Source: Sipunculus nudus
Lineage: Eukaryota > Annelida > Sipuncula > Golfingiida > Sipunculidae
Length of the DNA: 64,000 bases
NCBI GenBank assembly: GCA_026874595.1
Contig: CM049313.1
Span: 39,710,659-39,774,658, forward strand
Reading direction: 5' to 3'
The first letter of the stretch is position 1; each line of letters begins with the position of its first letter. Under the pieces are notes generated by a model that was given only the letters and a program-made list of their open reading frames with translations, searched no databases and had not been told where the DNA came from. Positions 1-14,600 of the stretch are shown here, piece after piece. The position numbers and the translations under genes were made by a program.

Positions 1-1115
1 ACCCCTCTCTCACCAGTGGAGTAACCCACTTGCATCCCTAAAACACTAATGGGCTGCCCTGATTACGTGCAGCCAATCAGAACTTTTTCCAGCATCCTTA
101 CTTAGCAGAGGTTTTGGAGATTACTTGATCTCTGGCAAGCCTGAGATAGTGTGGCCTCGGTACAACCTTTTGACCATATACCCTTGAGGACAAGCCTGCA
201 CCCTGCCAATGTGTTGGCAGGCAAGTCATTAATTAGTTTAGGTATGGAATACGAAGGGGCCAAATATTAGTTCACATAAAGGGAAACATTTGGAACTACC
301 TTCCCAGACTCTTCATCATAACTATCTCCTTTAGCCCAAGGACCGGTTTATTGTATGTTTTGGCTAAATAGTCATTATTCTAATTCAAACAGAATTTTTT
401 GCCATTTTAGTGATTTGAAACTAAACGGCTGTTTGTATTGTTATATTTTCATTCTGTGAAGAGATCCCACATTCTATCCTTAAACATGCATAAGAAAGCC
501 CCATGATTCACTGATATAAAGACATTAAGCTATTTAAAATATACTTCTTACAAGCATTCTTCTTGATGTGATGTCCTTTTATTAGGAACATTTCATACAA
601 GTTGTATTTCAAGCGCATACCAGTAGTTTGTAGTTTGTGTAATTGTATGTGCCTTCTTTACAGAGCAGGTCTGCCTTGGTGTATCAGGTAGTTTAACCAT
701 TGCTGTGTGTTTTTGATACAACTGGTTCTCTGTGTGGTTTTGGTTGTGTAGTGGTTTTGTCACTGATATTAGACTATTTGATGTGTCAGCATTTGTGTGC
801 AGTGAGATGCCAAACTGTGTATTGTGGAGCAAATAACTTTATTTGGTCAGGTGTTATCTGATTAGTTTTATATGAACCGCTTTACTTGTGTGCTATGTTC
901 CCATATTAGGTTCTACAGCCTGTATTTCTAAAATATGCAGGTTAAGCCTTCCAATTTGGTTAAGAATTAATGTGGTAAATTGCTGGATCCCATTAAGTTT
1001 TGGTCCAGCTTACCAGTGAGATTCAAGAATGCCCAGTGCATTATTCCAATATGTCTCATTTTAAGATACTGAAATTTTATTGAGTTAACAGCAAAGAAAT
1101 GTCAGTGGAAACATG
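1..1115. other. No gene seen (left edge)
   Basis: AT-rich, with no exon that could be linked to gene 1. The 79-codon minus-strand frame at 593-832 has no domain and no codon bias. Probably an intron of gene 1, because the exon at 5574 opens in mid-frame. Confidence 0.5.
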
Positions 1116-2000
1116 TTTTTTTAGCAAACTTGTGAGCTAATGTGATGGTTCCCCATCCACTGTCCACCGTTGTCTGTATGTCAACCCATGCTATCTCAAA
1201 AACCGTTGGGGCTAGCAACTCCAAATTTATTGTAGAATCAGTCACATGTCAAACTTTATGGGATTGAGCTTATTTTTAGTAAACCTGTGAGCTTATGCGA
1301 TTGGGCAGCATTGTCCATGGTCCTTATGTTTACCCATGCTATCTCAAAAACAGAGCTAGCAGGGCCAAATTTTATGGAAAAATCCATCACCAGTCAAACT
1401 CTATTGGATTTAGCTTATTTTTTGGCTTTCTGCATTGACTAAGAGTTTACAGGGAAAAAGCTAAAACAACCTTTAAAAGTTTTCTTCTTCAAAACTGTCC
1501 AGCCAAATTCTTTCTCAAGTTAGTTTGAATGGTTTTTAGTCCGGTGATTTTTGGCCGAGTTACAGGAAGTTGAACTTAGTAATTTTGTCAAAAAAGCATA
1601 CTAAAATTACATTCTCAGAAAAAGCTGGGGCTATCATCACCAAATTTTATGCAGATGTTGGTCACTTAAGTCATATTTGAAATTGAGGTATTGGTGGCAC
1701 CAACTGCATCAGCCTTTATTGTACAGGGGTGATTGGTTATCAGAACATTAACCCATAATTTCCAAGGAACTGCAGGAGCTAGCATCCCCAAATTTTATGC
1801 AAAAATGAGTCCCATACAAGTCAAATTAGGAATTGAGCTTTTTGTGGCACCTCCTGCACCAACCTACATTGTATGGGGGAAAAGCTAAAACCCTTTGAAA
1901 ATCATCTCTAGCATCACCAAGTTTTGTGCAAATGTTGGTCACATGAGCTTTTTGTGGCACCATCTACAGGCAAAAACCTTGCAGTTTTAGCCTCTTTAAG
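1116..2000 (+). repeat. Repeat family B, copy 1
   Basis: Matches 19720-21066 by eye. It shares phrases such as TGTGAGCTTATGTGATGG, GGGAAAAAGCTAAAA, TTTTTGGCCGAGTTACAGG and CCAAATTTTATGC, repeated inside the element at ~100-350 bp spacing. No open frame. Confidence 0.7.
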
Positions 2001-2116
2001 CTTCTGCATTAAAAATGTTTCATGATGGAACTGTCAAGCCCAATGGTTTATTTTTTTACAAGAATTATCCTGAGGATGGGTCTCTCAATTGTATAAGAAT
2101 ATATCAAATTAATTGA

Positions 2117-3160
2117 TTTTTAGATCAGCTTACTGTAAGTCATTTGAGCTTTAGCGATCACTCTTTGTCCGTTGTCCATCTGGTTGTCCGGCCGTCTTGT
2201 CGGTTAAGAGTTCATAAATTGAAACCGCTGGACCTAGAATCTTCTTACTTGACATCCAGAGAGGTCCATGAAAAATCTCCCTGGAAACCTGAATTTAGGT
2301 CTCTTTTACCCTTATTCACCCAGCTATGAGCCCCGAAGTACCCCCTAGAATAATGGAAAATTTCATACAAAAGCTCAAGTATCTGAACAACTAACGCATT
2401 GATATCCATGATTCTTTGCATGGATATTTATCATGAATTGTTTCATCAGTTTCTGCAGATTGGTGGCGCCACCTAAAATTTTTTATTTTTTACAAAATTT
2501 TTCCTCTATTTTTGAGACCTTTAAAAGATGCGGTCATCTGTTAACAGGGCACAAATCATAATCTTTCAACCTAACATCCTGGAAGGTCCATGAAAAGTCT
2601 CCAAGGAAACCTGAAATTAGGTCCCTGCTACCCATATTCTTCCAGCTTTAGTGCTTCCAATTAGCCCCCAGAATAATGCAAATATAACACAAAAGCTCAA
2701 TTATCTGAACAGCATGCATTGATCACCATGATTCTTTGTATGCATATTGATCAAGGAGTGTTTCATCAGTTCCTGCATACTGGTGGCGCCACCTGGATTT
2801 TTTTGATTTTTTACAAAATTTTTCCTCTATTTTTGAGACCTTTAATGATGTGGTCTCCTGTTAACAGGGCACAGATCGTAATCACTATACCTCGGATCTT
2901 CCAACTTGACATCAAGGGAGGTCCATTAAATGTCTCAAAAGAAACCAGAAACTAGGTCTCTGTTACCCATATCTTTGAAGCCATGCTCATGATTGTCATC
3001 AAAGTTGATGTGCTTATGGGTCTTGATGAACTTGAGCTAATTTTCATGAACTTTGAATGATGCCACCTACATTATCTTAATTAGTTGCCTGTGCAAGGAC
3101 ATATTGTCAACATGTCAGTCGGCTGAGTGTCATGACCCATGGGTCACTTGTTGGAAGAGT
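2117..3160 (+). repeat. Repeat family C, copy 1
   Basis: Opens with TTTAG, then a TTTGTCCGTTGTCCATCTGG block, followed by at least two ~310-350-bp tandem units with GTTAACAGGGCACA and GGAGGTCCATGAAAA. GGTGGCGCCACCT occurs at ~2463 and ~2781. It ends near GTCATGACCCATGGGTCACT. No coding potential. Confidence 0.75.
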
Positions 3161-3589
3161 CATGGCAAGCTGAAGTTGGTCTTGTGGCCAAAAAAGCCTA
3201 TATCAAACTGAGGGCTACAATAAAGTCTTATTCTGCAAAACTGTTGTTTCCAATTCTGTAACACTGCAATAAAATTATTCTTTGGTGGCCTTTATTCAAG
3301 TTTACTTAAATGATTTTTTTTGCTGCATTGTTGAACAGTCAAAGAATTGGGATATACTAAGATAAATAAACCTAGTAGTAAGGTAGCAGACATAGTTGGT
3401 ACTATAAAAACAGAGCTGGACATGCAACATAGATAAGGACAGGCAACATAGATAATTGGTGACCATAGCCAACATGTGTAGGCTAAATCCATGTATAAAA
3501 TATATCTGTATTCTGATTTTGCTTTTAATAGGCATCTGTCATATTCTAAAAATTTTTTGATAATAAATCTTTTGAATATGTCAACATGA

Positions 3590-4270
3590 AAAAAAACATT
3601 GTAGCCAAAGTCTTTCAGTGTGTGTAAACAGATTTGGCAACAGGCAAACATTTTGTCTGTATCTATAAATAGCTTGGCAGACTGGCAAATCTGAAAGATT
3701 TGGCAACAGGCCAAGTTTCAGCCTGCATCTATTTATAGCCTTGACAGACTGCCAACTGGTCAGGCAACAGGTCATGCTAGATCTTCAGTCAGTGCAGCCA
3801 GTTACAGGTCATGAGTTCACTCAGTGCAGTAGTTGCACCTGCAAGTTTGAAGAAGTGAAGGTTAACTTGGGTGCAAGTGCAACTGCCTTCCTCAATTGAG
3901 CTTGATCATCCCAGTGCACCTGACTGAGAAGTTTGATGTATCAGCCTGAAATTTTGGCCTCCCCTTGCATCTTTGATGACTTTCTCATACACAAGACTAG
4001 TGTCGCTACCAACAATGATTTTTTGCACTGTGTATGTCCCTGCTAATTTTTCAGGAGGGATTTGATATATCAGCCTTAAATTGTGCATATGCATTCATCT
4101 CTGATAGCCTCATCTACACAAGACTGGTGGTGCCACCTACAATAATTTTTCTTTGCACAGTGAATGTCCCTGCTTATTTCTCACAAGTTATATGACATGT
4201 CAACCTGAAATTATGCATGTCCATACATCTCAAATAGTTTTGTAGTATACATAACTTGTGGCGAGAAAGT
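3590..4270 (+). repeat. Repeat family E, partial copy 1
   Basis: Shares GATTTGGCAACAGG, GACTGCCAACTG, GAGTTCACTCAGTGCAG and TTTGATATATCAGCC phrases with 21066-22010. Contains GGTGGTGCCACCT near 4126. No gene. Confidence 0.65.
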
Positions 4271-5573
4271 GAACTTCATATGCATTAGTTACAAGACATT
4301 CACCTTTGGAGAACAAAATGTGGAATGTTTATGTTAGAGCTAAAATCTAATGGTGATTTCAGTGTGGGTTTATGTCCGCTTTAATTATATTTGAACAAGT
4401 GAATCACCAGTGCATCAGGTTTCTGCTGCTTGTTTCATTGCACCCTAGCCTATCTCTAGCCTGACATCTATTTACTGTGCACAATCATTAATGTAGACCT
4501 AAATATAAATATAAAATTAAATATAAAATTGTGAAATTGGTTCTGAAAAAATTAAATACCAATAGATGCTTCATATCCAAACAATATTGACTTCTGGAGA
4601 AAGTATGCTTCAATTATGACTTCAGTTATTCAATTTAGTTTACATTTCATGCTTACTGAATATGGTAATGAATAAGGATACTGTGAAATTTTGATGTTAA
4701 AGTGACATAGATAAATTGAGGAGTCATGTATTGAGAAAGAGTAAACAAGGATAAAGTTTAAACAAATTTAAATGGAACTCATTGCAATATATCATTGAAT
4801 TTAATGTATTACTATTGGTTTTGTGTTTGCTGATTTTAAGGGTAAAATATCTTTTAAAGGTTTGACAAATGTACCCAGATTTCACCTTTGTAACCTGCAG
4901 AAATTATTCTAAACAATAAACTAATCCCAGACAGTCATTTACTGTCTAGTCGCAAGCCATTTAGCCAAATATCCACATTGCAGGAGCAATTTCACCCTTT
5001 ATATTTGGGTGACATGGATGCTGGCACTTCCGCAAGTGTAGTATAGCAGCACAGTATGATTGTATGAAGGTAGCAGAACTGTAATGTTGCAAGATAATAG
5101 TCCCCAAGTTTAGTAACATCACATCACACATTTACCCACAGAAAATTGATTACTTTGTATTTTGCATAAGGTGACTCATTTCCTAAAAAATTACATGTTT
5201 TTATAATAAACAACAAAAAAACTTGTGGGTGTGTGATATGTTATAAGGATGTGATAGCGTCACTTTGCACACTCCCCTTGCTGCTCCCCATGGTCAGCCA
5301 TTGGAAGAACACTTGAGACAAGATTGCCTGGACATCAGAGTAACAGTATTTCTGCTGATGTCAGCAACAAATTTTTGGGAAAGAGTACAAATTAAATATA
5401 TGTATTATTTTATGTAAGTTATTGCTAAATCCAGGTTATTCTGTCATATCTGATTCATACAAACAGTTCAGGGCACATGGAATCCTATTTTCAACTATTA
5501 AACAGATCACAGTCAGTGGCAAAATAATGCAGTATCACAAAATATGATTTTTAAATGATATTTTCCTCTGCAG
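4271..5573. other. Gene 1 intron, unique sequence
   Basis: Nothing recognised beyond the branch/pyrimidine region before 5574. Confidence 0.5.
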
Positions 5574-5716
5574 CAATCCCTGGATGATGTTGGTGAGGAG
5601 CTGACACACATGAGAACAGAACTACAGAAACTGTTAGAGGTCATTCAGGTCAAAGACCAGTCCATCGAGGACCTTGAATCCCAGCTGAAGGAATGTAGAC
5701 ACAACCTGTCAGAAAG
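5574..5716 (+). CDS. Gene 1 exon a (coiled coil)
   Basis: Preceded by a pyrimidine-rich tract and CAG, followed by GTAATA. It reads in the first frame from QSLDDVGEEL to HNLSE and ends after two bases of an Arg codon. Heptad-like leucines (LTHM, LQKLL, IEDLESQL) indicate coiled coil. The preceding exon was not found in the window. Confidence 0.85.
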
Positions 5717-8621
5717 GTAATACTCCCATTATTTGTATAGTCTGAGGCAGCATATCCACCGTCAACTGGTGACTGATGGTGCGTAATAGCCTACTTGATG
5801 TATATTTATATTTGAAGTAATGGAGTAGTTTGGAATACTTTTCTTAACTAATGGTGAATAATACCCTAACTGATAAAAAATTTATATTTGAAGAAGTGCT
5901 GTAGTTTGGCATACTTGTGACAGTTTTTAGCTCAGCTGACTGAAAGTTATCACTCTTTGTCTGTCTGGCCATCAGGTCATCCATTAACAGGGCACAAATT
6001 GTAACCCTTAGACCTATAATCTTCTTACTTAAAATCCAGGGAGGTCTATGTAAAATCTCCTTGGAAACCTGAAATAAGGTCTCTGGTATCTATATCCTCT
6101 GAGCTATGGGGATGTTAGAACCCCCCAGAATAATAACAAAATTGTTACAAAATCTCCAGTATCTAAATAACTTATGCATTGATTGCCATTATTTTTTGCA
6201 TGCTTATTGATCATGGTGTGTTTTAACAGTTCCTGTAGACTGGTGGCTTCAACTGTATTTTTTTTTTCAATTTTTTTGTGACCTTCAAATGAAGCATTCT
6301 AGCTGTTAATAGGGCACAAACTGTAACACTGTTACACTGTACATCAAGGGAGGTCCCAGGCAAATCTCCTTGGGAACCTGAATTAGGTCATAGTGACCTA
6401 TATTCTGCAAGATATGTGAAAGAACTTGACATGATTTGAACACCCTAAAGGACATATTTGCATGATTGGTTACAGTTGGATCTAGAAACTTCTAATTTGA
6501 TTAAGATCCAGGGAGGTTCATGTTAATATTTCTTGGAAACCTGAAATAATGTCACTTTGACCTATATTCTGCAAGCTGTGTGAAAGAACATGATTTTTAC
6601 ACTATTGGTCAGATGGGCACAAAGGTTCCTTGAATTCAGCTAAGCATCATGGCCCATGGGCCACTTCTTTATAATGTGTGTGAAATTAAAATGTAACATA
6701 TTATTAAATGATTCTAAAATTTTGCCTGATTGTTTAATTTTTATTTTCAATTTTTGAAGATGTGAAGGTATCCTTTAATTAAAACAAAGGCATTCTTGTC
6801 AACGTAAAAAAATTAAAAGTTTTTATTGTGTCCCAGTGTTCCTGCACAAAAAAACTGCATATAGCTATGAATATGCTAAATTTGCTAACAGCTGAACCAT
6901 TCACATTTTCCAGGTAAATCTATTTTTTTCTTGCGTGTTTATCTATTTTGTTTGATATTTTTTTTCAGAGAAAAAGAAGTTAGTGACATGAAAATTAAAG
7001 AAAAGATGCAAACAAGTGTATTAAGGTTTGTAGCTGCTTGAAACTTTCTAGATTAGAGATATTAACATTATATTAACACTACTGCAGTCTTTGATTATTT
7101 CTTTTAAAAAAGGTTTAGTTTTTTTTTTTAATTTTATTAATGTGCCCATTAATTCATCTTGTTGATCCTACAGCTGTTTTCCAGAAACTCAGGTCCCAGA
7201 TTGAGAAGTTGAGAGTTCAGTAAAGAAAATGGAAAATTTTGGTCCATTGTTTAATATATTTTATCCATGCAATGTATTATTTCTAGTCCTCTCAAAGGAC
7301 CTTGTAGAACCTTGTTTTCATGTATAAACAATCACTGATGCATTCATTGAATGCTTAACTTGTAAAATTATTACTAAGAAAGTCTTTGTTTATAGTAGAA
7401 AAATTCTTTAAAAAGAATCCTTCCAACTTTTGCATAGTCATCAGTTATGTTCATTCTTTATAATTGGTCACAGCATGATCGAAATTTCAAACTTAAGATG
7501 TTGACCCCCACATTTACCCTCATTACAGTGTATTTTTTGTTTATTTTCAGTGAAAAGAAAGGGTAACTGTCCTTATTTCACCAGGATCTTGATGATTTAC
7601 CCCCTGTAGCTACCTGCTTGCCCATTCTGGTGCATGTCTTCATGACCTGACACACTGTCAACAGTAAATGGATGTTATTGTCATCCTGCAGTTTTATCCC
7701 TGGATTAGACTTAGTTTATGCAGAAAACAATTCCCTGAATTTATTGACTTGATTTTCTTTGTTTAGAATTTTCTTGACTGACAAATTTTTCAAAATATAT
7801 TTGAATCATATGCTGATATTTAATCTAGGAAGATTATCTGGGTTACTTTTTATGCTCCTATTTTACACTCATCTGTGAAAAATCCAGAGGTGAAGTTTTG
7901 GCCATCATAGATTTTGAACTAAAAAAAAACATAACAAAAAAAAACCCATAAAAATTGAACATGACAAAATAGTTCTCTCCTTGAGATATGAAGGAAGCAC
8001 TAGATTGTATGAAAATTTACATGGTCTGTATCATTTCTTTCTTTCTGTGATATAAAAATATGTTCAGTTGAAAGATACTCAGTCAAAATTTACCTCCTGT
8101 TTTTAGATCTGTATGATTGCTTTATGATGAAATGTTGAGGAAAATATAAGGTATTCAGGGATGAAACGTGCTGGGTGTAAACATCCTTATTCTCTGTAAT
8201 CAGTGTGGCTTGTCATGGCATGTTTTCTTGATGCGCTCACTAAAAATGTCCATGTGGCCTGCTGTGATATTTATGTGTATGTTTTTACTTATTTTCCATC
8301 AATTAAAAATGTTAAATTCATTGAAAAGACAGATGTTTTAGTCTCATGGATGATTTTTATATACACCAAGAATTTCAGTGAAAACAGAAATGAGTAATTA
8401 AAAAGATTGGAGATAATGTGTTGTTTAATAAACACAGGTGAAAACAAAACCTCCTTTTCAGAAATTATAATTATTGAAAAAAAATTTATCCTAGGGTTTT
8501 AGGAAGAATTCAAGATTGTAGGGGCTGAACAGGGAATAGCTTTCTTGTTTACAAAAAAAAAATAAATTCAGAAGACTGGCAACATCATTTCTCAGCTGAG
8601 CTGGTGGGAATAGGTTGTATA

Positions 8622-8671
<50 letters not shown>

Positions 8672-11600
8672 TTTTTCCACTTTATCCTAGCCAGAATATG
8701 TTGCATGTGTATTTTAATGTTCCTATGCATGCTCTTCCCCTGGCAACTTATAAATGACATAGAGTTCACAAGGACATCCTTCAAATAGCTGAATTATGTA
8801 ACTGTGATGCCTTAAGCACACCCTTGTTTACGGGGTATACTTCTTAAACAAAAGACTGTACAGTAAAGTAACTCTGGCTATTAATAATGTCTGCCTAGGC
8901 TTCTCTAATCAGTGCCACTGCTTTATGTTGAGTAAGATACAGTACAGGTGATGGGTATGAAATCCAACGTCTGTTTATATGATGGAGTATATGAATTCTT
9001 GAATTTACTTATTACTGTGATATTTCAGTCTTAAGATTGAAATAATTTTGTATTAAATGTTATTATTATATTATATTAAATTACTATATTTACATCACAA
9101 TATTGTATCTGAACCTGTGTCAGTATGAACTAATCTAATCCCACAGTAATAAAGTTATGAATATTTATTCTCTAAACAGTGATTTTTAATTATTATTTCA
9201 AATTAATCTTTCAAGTGTGAATTTATTGATGATTACTTATAATTCAGGCGTAGGATCTGTCCGTTATTATTAAAGTTTCTTCTCATTTTATTACATCAGG
9301 AGTTATGATGAAATTTTGCTGTTTGACCCATACTTCTAAACCTGCATGCATAATGCATATTAAAAAAAAGATAATATTTGGTTTTATCCTGTTTATTTCC
9401 GCTCCCTGAATAAGTTTATAATAACTTCAGTTAATCAGTGAGTTTTTTTTCGTTTTGTGTAATTGTTTGTCTTTAGAATTTAACCACAAGGATTTTTTTT
9501 TTAAATTCATAAATTTAAAGTCTGCCTTAGCTTGAATTGTGATTTTTTTTATGGGAAATAAATAATTTACAGAATATGTTTATTCAGAATTAAAGCCCTT
9601 TATTCACTTGTAAAAAGCGTGCAAATGTTTTTTAGATGAAAAAATACCATCTTTTCAGAGAATGAATGATTTCTAAAAATTTTATTTGATCTGTTTGAAA
9701 GGCAGAGACTTATTTGGTCTATATAGAGGCACAGTTTATTTCAATCAAGCCACTTTGACTTCCAGAATAATGTGAATAATATTTGAATGATTAATGCATG
9801 ACACCAGTTGTTTCTTATTATTTTTAGCATTTAAATAAATAATTTAAAATGTGTAGGTTGATGATATTTTAAAGCTGTGTTTTAAATGATTCCTGTGTAT
9901 TCTGAATGGTTTGTCTTTAATATTATTATCATTACCTTATGAATATTTGTCATTGAATAGGATCATGGTATATTTTGTGATATTTGTCTTTCCATGCAGG
10001 AATGAAGTACAAGGCAGTCAAAATGACAGACTGGCATCGCTACAAAAAGAGAAACTAGGTCGGTGACATAGTATTACATATATTAACTCTCTTGTTCAAC
10101 CCTGTCACATCTTGGATTACACTGTCAATTTATTTACCAGTGGTGTCTTAGTTAATAATACAATACATGTTGTATATATTTTTTTTTCTCAGTAGAAACA
10201 TCTGTTGTGGATAAGATTTTAATTTTTCTTTATATTTGGCTAAATTGGCACTAAGAATATCATAAAGTGAAGAAGTTACAGTATTTTTTTTATTTTTATT
10301 TTTGCTTTATGGCTTGGAAGATGTCCAGTTTTATGACAGGACCCGGCTGTGACAGGGTTGACTGTGATGCATGTTGCACTGATACACACTGGCTGAGGGA
10401 CAATCACAATAATATAGACAAACAATATAATATATCACTGTGGCTAACAGCTTGGGTTGGTGTGCTGGGATACAGTCGTGTTTGCAGTAATTCTGTCACC
10501 AAATTACAGACAGGTATTGTTTGCTTTCATTAGAGTGGCTCCCTTGAATCAGTGACTAGGTTTACCAAACATATAGTAGCTAATCTGTCCCATTGTCATA
10601 TGTCATCAAGAAACCTTGAATCTTATAATGTAAGTCATGACAGGGCAAACTAAATGCTAAATTTGAAACCATGCTAAATTTAAAATGCTAATACATGATT
10701 CATTTTAACAGTATTTTCAACTTGAACTAATATTCAGTAAGACTGACACCTTATATTTATATTTATGGTGGTGACCCCTAGATTTTTAACAAGGTCCATT
10801 TACTTTATTAATGATGATTCACACATTTGTAATTACTGGTGTCATTGCATTGTTTACATCTTGGATTTCTGGTCTCCACCCCAGAATAATTTAACACACA
10901 TTTAATAAAGCCATTTTACGTAGAGCAAATCAACTACCTGAGTGTCAATAGTTTATTTCTCAGAATGTCTGTATGCCTGCTTCAGATAAAATGGCATTAT
11001 CATATTTGAGAATTCTAGATCTTACAAAGCTTCAGAAATATTTGGTGTGTTTTAAGTAGTCCTTATACCCTTTTTACATTGTTCCTCATTAACATTCATA
11101 ATTAACTTCATGTAAATATTCAAGTGTGTGATAACAGTGCAAGTTCTATGCTAAAATTAATGTTTTAGCATTCTAGTTCTTAGTTTGTTTGCCAAATATG
11201 TAAAAAGAAAATTTTTACCATAAAATATATTGAAAAAAAGTATGGGTGAGTTCATACGGGTATTCTGCTGCAATTCTGTTTTACATTGTCTTCATCCTGA
11301 TACTGACATTTTGTCCAGTGCCATAAGAATAGGAAATATTAAAAATGAAAAAACAAAAATTGGAAATATAAGGTAAGAATTGGAAATTGCAAAATTATGC
11401 ATACTTAAAATTCAGATCTCTTGGATTGTTTTATGTGCAAAATTTATCATTGTTGCTACAGCTTGAGTTATAGTATTCTTTCCCTAAACCTGTGAGAGGT
11501 CTAGTTTTCTACATAAAGAGTTTGATTTAAACTATTTTTTTAAACCACCTCTAGATAAGTAAAATAAATATGCAAATAATATGCAAACTTAAGGAATTCT

Positions 11601-14600
11601 GCTTTCCACAGCCATTTATCATTCACAGATACAATATGAAATTATCACATCGACGATTAAACTGTCTGTGGTGGTATTGATAGTGTGGTGGTGGTTGTGG
11701 TATTGTATGCTGATGTGTATACATTATCATGTGATCACACTAGTGTCAGAGTTCATGTGCTCTTATTTGTTTGCTGGCGATAACATAATCACGTGACATG
11801 GTGCATGCTGGGTGTTTTGTGCTGCACGTTTGTGTGTCCATCCTCACTTTTCCTTCTAGAGCTGAGCGTCAGGGTTTCCCAGCTGGCCAAGGAACGAGAC
11901 TCGGCCAAGGAGGAGGTGAAAGAGCTGCGTGAGAGCATGGAGGACATGCAGCAGATGTATGAGGAGGAGAGAACCAGTCTAGTGGACAAAATGAAGCGGG
12001 ACATACGAGCCAAGGACAGACAGATCGAGAACCTCGAGGAACAGCTCCAAGAGACCATGAGCCAGAATGTGCGCAAATTTCGCCGTGGCAACCTGAGCAG
12101 GCAGGTCAAGGAGTGCATCATTTCAGCATAGACTTGTTTTTTCGCAGAATTCCTGCAGTGGGCACATATTCTTAGTAGTGCAGTGACATAGTTTGTACCA
12201 CTGCCACTTATATGAATTTGTGTGTGACTCCTTTAGACCCCAGCAGTTTGGTATGATTTAGAATGACTAATTCTACTTTGCTTTATAACATAAACTTATA
12301 ACTTGCAGCTTTCATATTCATAGAACCATAATTTGTTACAATATACTAGTTAGCACTATTAATGTAGTTGGCTGTGAAATCTACATTAACCAAAATGTCT
12401 TGTTCAAAGATCATTAATCCTCTTCTTGTGACAATCACATCAAGCCTCTCTGTCCACTGTCCCCTACTGAGCTGATTGCACTCAAAGTCCTTTCAAGTTC
12501 TTTCAGTCCCTTTTCAGATGGTCTCTGCCAAATTTCTCTGGGACAGTCTCTTGAAATGTTTGTCTGCTATTGTTTTTCTAGTCATGTGATAAGCTTACTA
12601 TTTGTCAATAACATTTGTGTGGCTTGATGTGGATCTAGTCTTATGTGCATATTGCTTTGACTGCTGTGTACGAGTTATGCCTGTCTTATAAATGGCTGAT
12701 TTGTGATGCCCTGAATTTTATCTGAGACATAACTTTTATAATTATATGTTTTGTTTTACCCTCTGTCCATATAATTGTCAAAAGTTGCATATCTCATGTA
12801 TGCTATGAGCTCATTTGGCCAACTGAACATATCCCAGAGAGATCACACTCTGGTGACCTTTAACCTCTCTTGTATTACATGTGGCCCTTCTGTTTGAGAA
12901 AAAAAAACAGTAAATATAATATCATATATGTAAATTAGGATGTTTCACTGTTATTTCTTTTGGAACTAACATTGAAAAATTGTGACCAAAAAATTATTTT
13001 TGAAAGAAAATTCTGTCAAATTATCTTACTTGAAATGGTTGATAATCCAGAGTCACTTGAAGGTGTGATATCTAAAGTTAATATTTATGATTGTATTAAA
13101 AAAAAGTCAGGTTCTATAATCTTCTACAAATCAATTAGTCACAAGTCACATCTTTAATGTGAAGCTCAGTTTTATGATCATAATTAAAAGTCACATTGTT
13201 TTGACATAAAGCTCACTGCAGCTGTTATTTTATTTCAGAGCCAAATGAATGTGACGGAGATGTAGAAGACTGCACCCTGTCACAGTCTACCATCTCCCAA
13301 ATCAACGACTTGGACTTTGATTTTGACGATTATGATGATGATCTCAATGTGATCCATGACAGCAATAAAAATGGTGCTAATGTACTTGCCAATGACCCTA
13401 TGGACCGTGAATTGTCACAAAACACAGATAGTGACTGTAACATTGCAAAGGCCTCGGTTACCCAGACTACTGAGGTCTCAGATACTCTTGACTGTGATAA
13501 CATTGAAAATGAGAACATAGGTGGTACAAGTACCAATAAGCTGGTACCTGTATCATTTAATAATTTGAAAAATATTCCCAAAGCAACTTTTTCTGCCAGG
13601 TTACCAACATTCAAAAGGAGCGACAAGAATGACGCTACAGATGGGTAAGCTCAGGGTGTTATTTAAGTGTATTAAGATAAAAATAGAAAATTAATGGCTG
13701 CAGAATCCTTGAAAGTGGCACTATTTCCTTTAAAGTTCTTTTACAGTCCTTGACTTTAAGCAGGGAGACATTTTTATCAATTTACCATACCTTCCCAAAT
13801 GCAGACCAGTGAGATCTGTTTAAGATAAAGATATGAGCTACTGAGAATATTTTCCTTTCTCCCTGTCAGGTGAAGGGGGTTTCCTTTAGTTGTCACCTGA
13901 TGTTAAAGTATGTTAAAATCTTTAACCTGGTTTATTCTTCTTATCACTTCTAGTTGGATGATATGTAGATATAAATATGATAGATTCATTAGTGGCTGCA
14001 AAGTAAAGGCCAGTTCCTGTAGTTTTAGGGGTAGGGTGGGAAATCCAGGAATTGTAGTTACTTATATTTTAAATGTAAGAGATTCATTGAAATATTTCAA
14101 AACCAGATTTAAGTTTCAAAAAGCTAGCACTCAGTTTTTTCTGATTGGTCAGTTTAAATCCTGTATTTGAGATTTCTCATCTTCCAACAAGGGTATGGAT
14201 GTTAAATTATTTTTTCTTTAAAGGATAAATTGTTATAAACACATTTTCATACAAAAGATCATGCTTATCTTATACTTTTGTGTTTTAGAAATTATTTTTT
14301 GGTGAGTTTTTATTTAAGTTCACAGCACTGCCGTTTTCCTTTTTTATTTTCACATTTGCCATTTTTACTGTTAAATGTTTCATTCATTTTAACATGATGT
14401 TAATATGGAACCATTTGAATAAATTAAATATATGCCTGATTTAAATGTAATGTAGTTGTCATACCAAAAGCAAATATGTAACTAGGGAGAGTAATGTTAA
14501 TAATTGTTACATATTAGTGATTTCATTGCCATTAATTATTAACAAGTTGCAATGTACATTATAAATTGATATTCATTTGCATAAATCACAATGTGTGTAC

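Noticed and set aside
8491-8784. 97-codon frame with Ile/Tyr run
   Set aside because: Made by the (AT)n microsatellite.
10267-10533. 88-codon + frame in a gene 1 intron, possible exon
   Set aside because: No good acceptor and donor in phase, no coiled-coil content, and exons c and d already join in frame.
11789-12121. 110-codon minus-strand frame
   Set aside because: Antisense of gene 1 exon d; its Ser/Leu/Arg-rich content is what the reverse of a coiled coil gives.
13330-13626. 98-codon minus-strand frame
   Set aside because: Antisense of gene 1 exon e.
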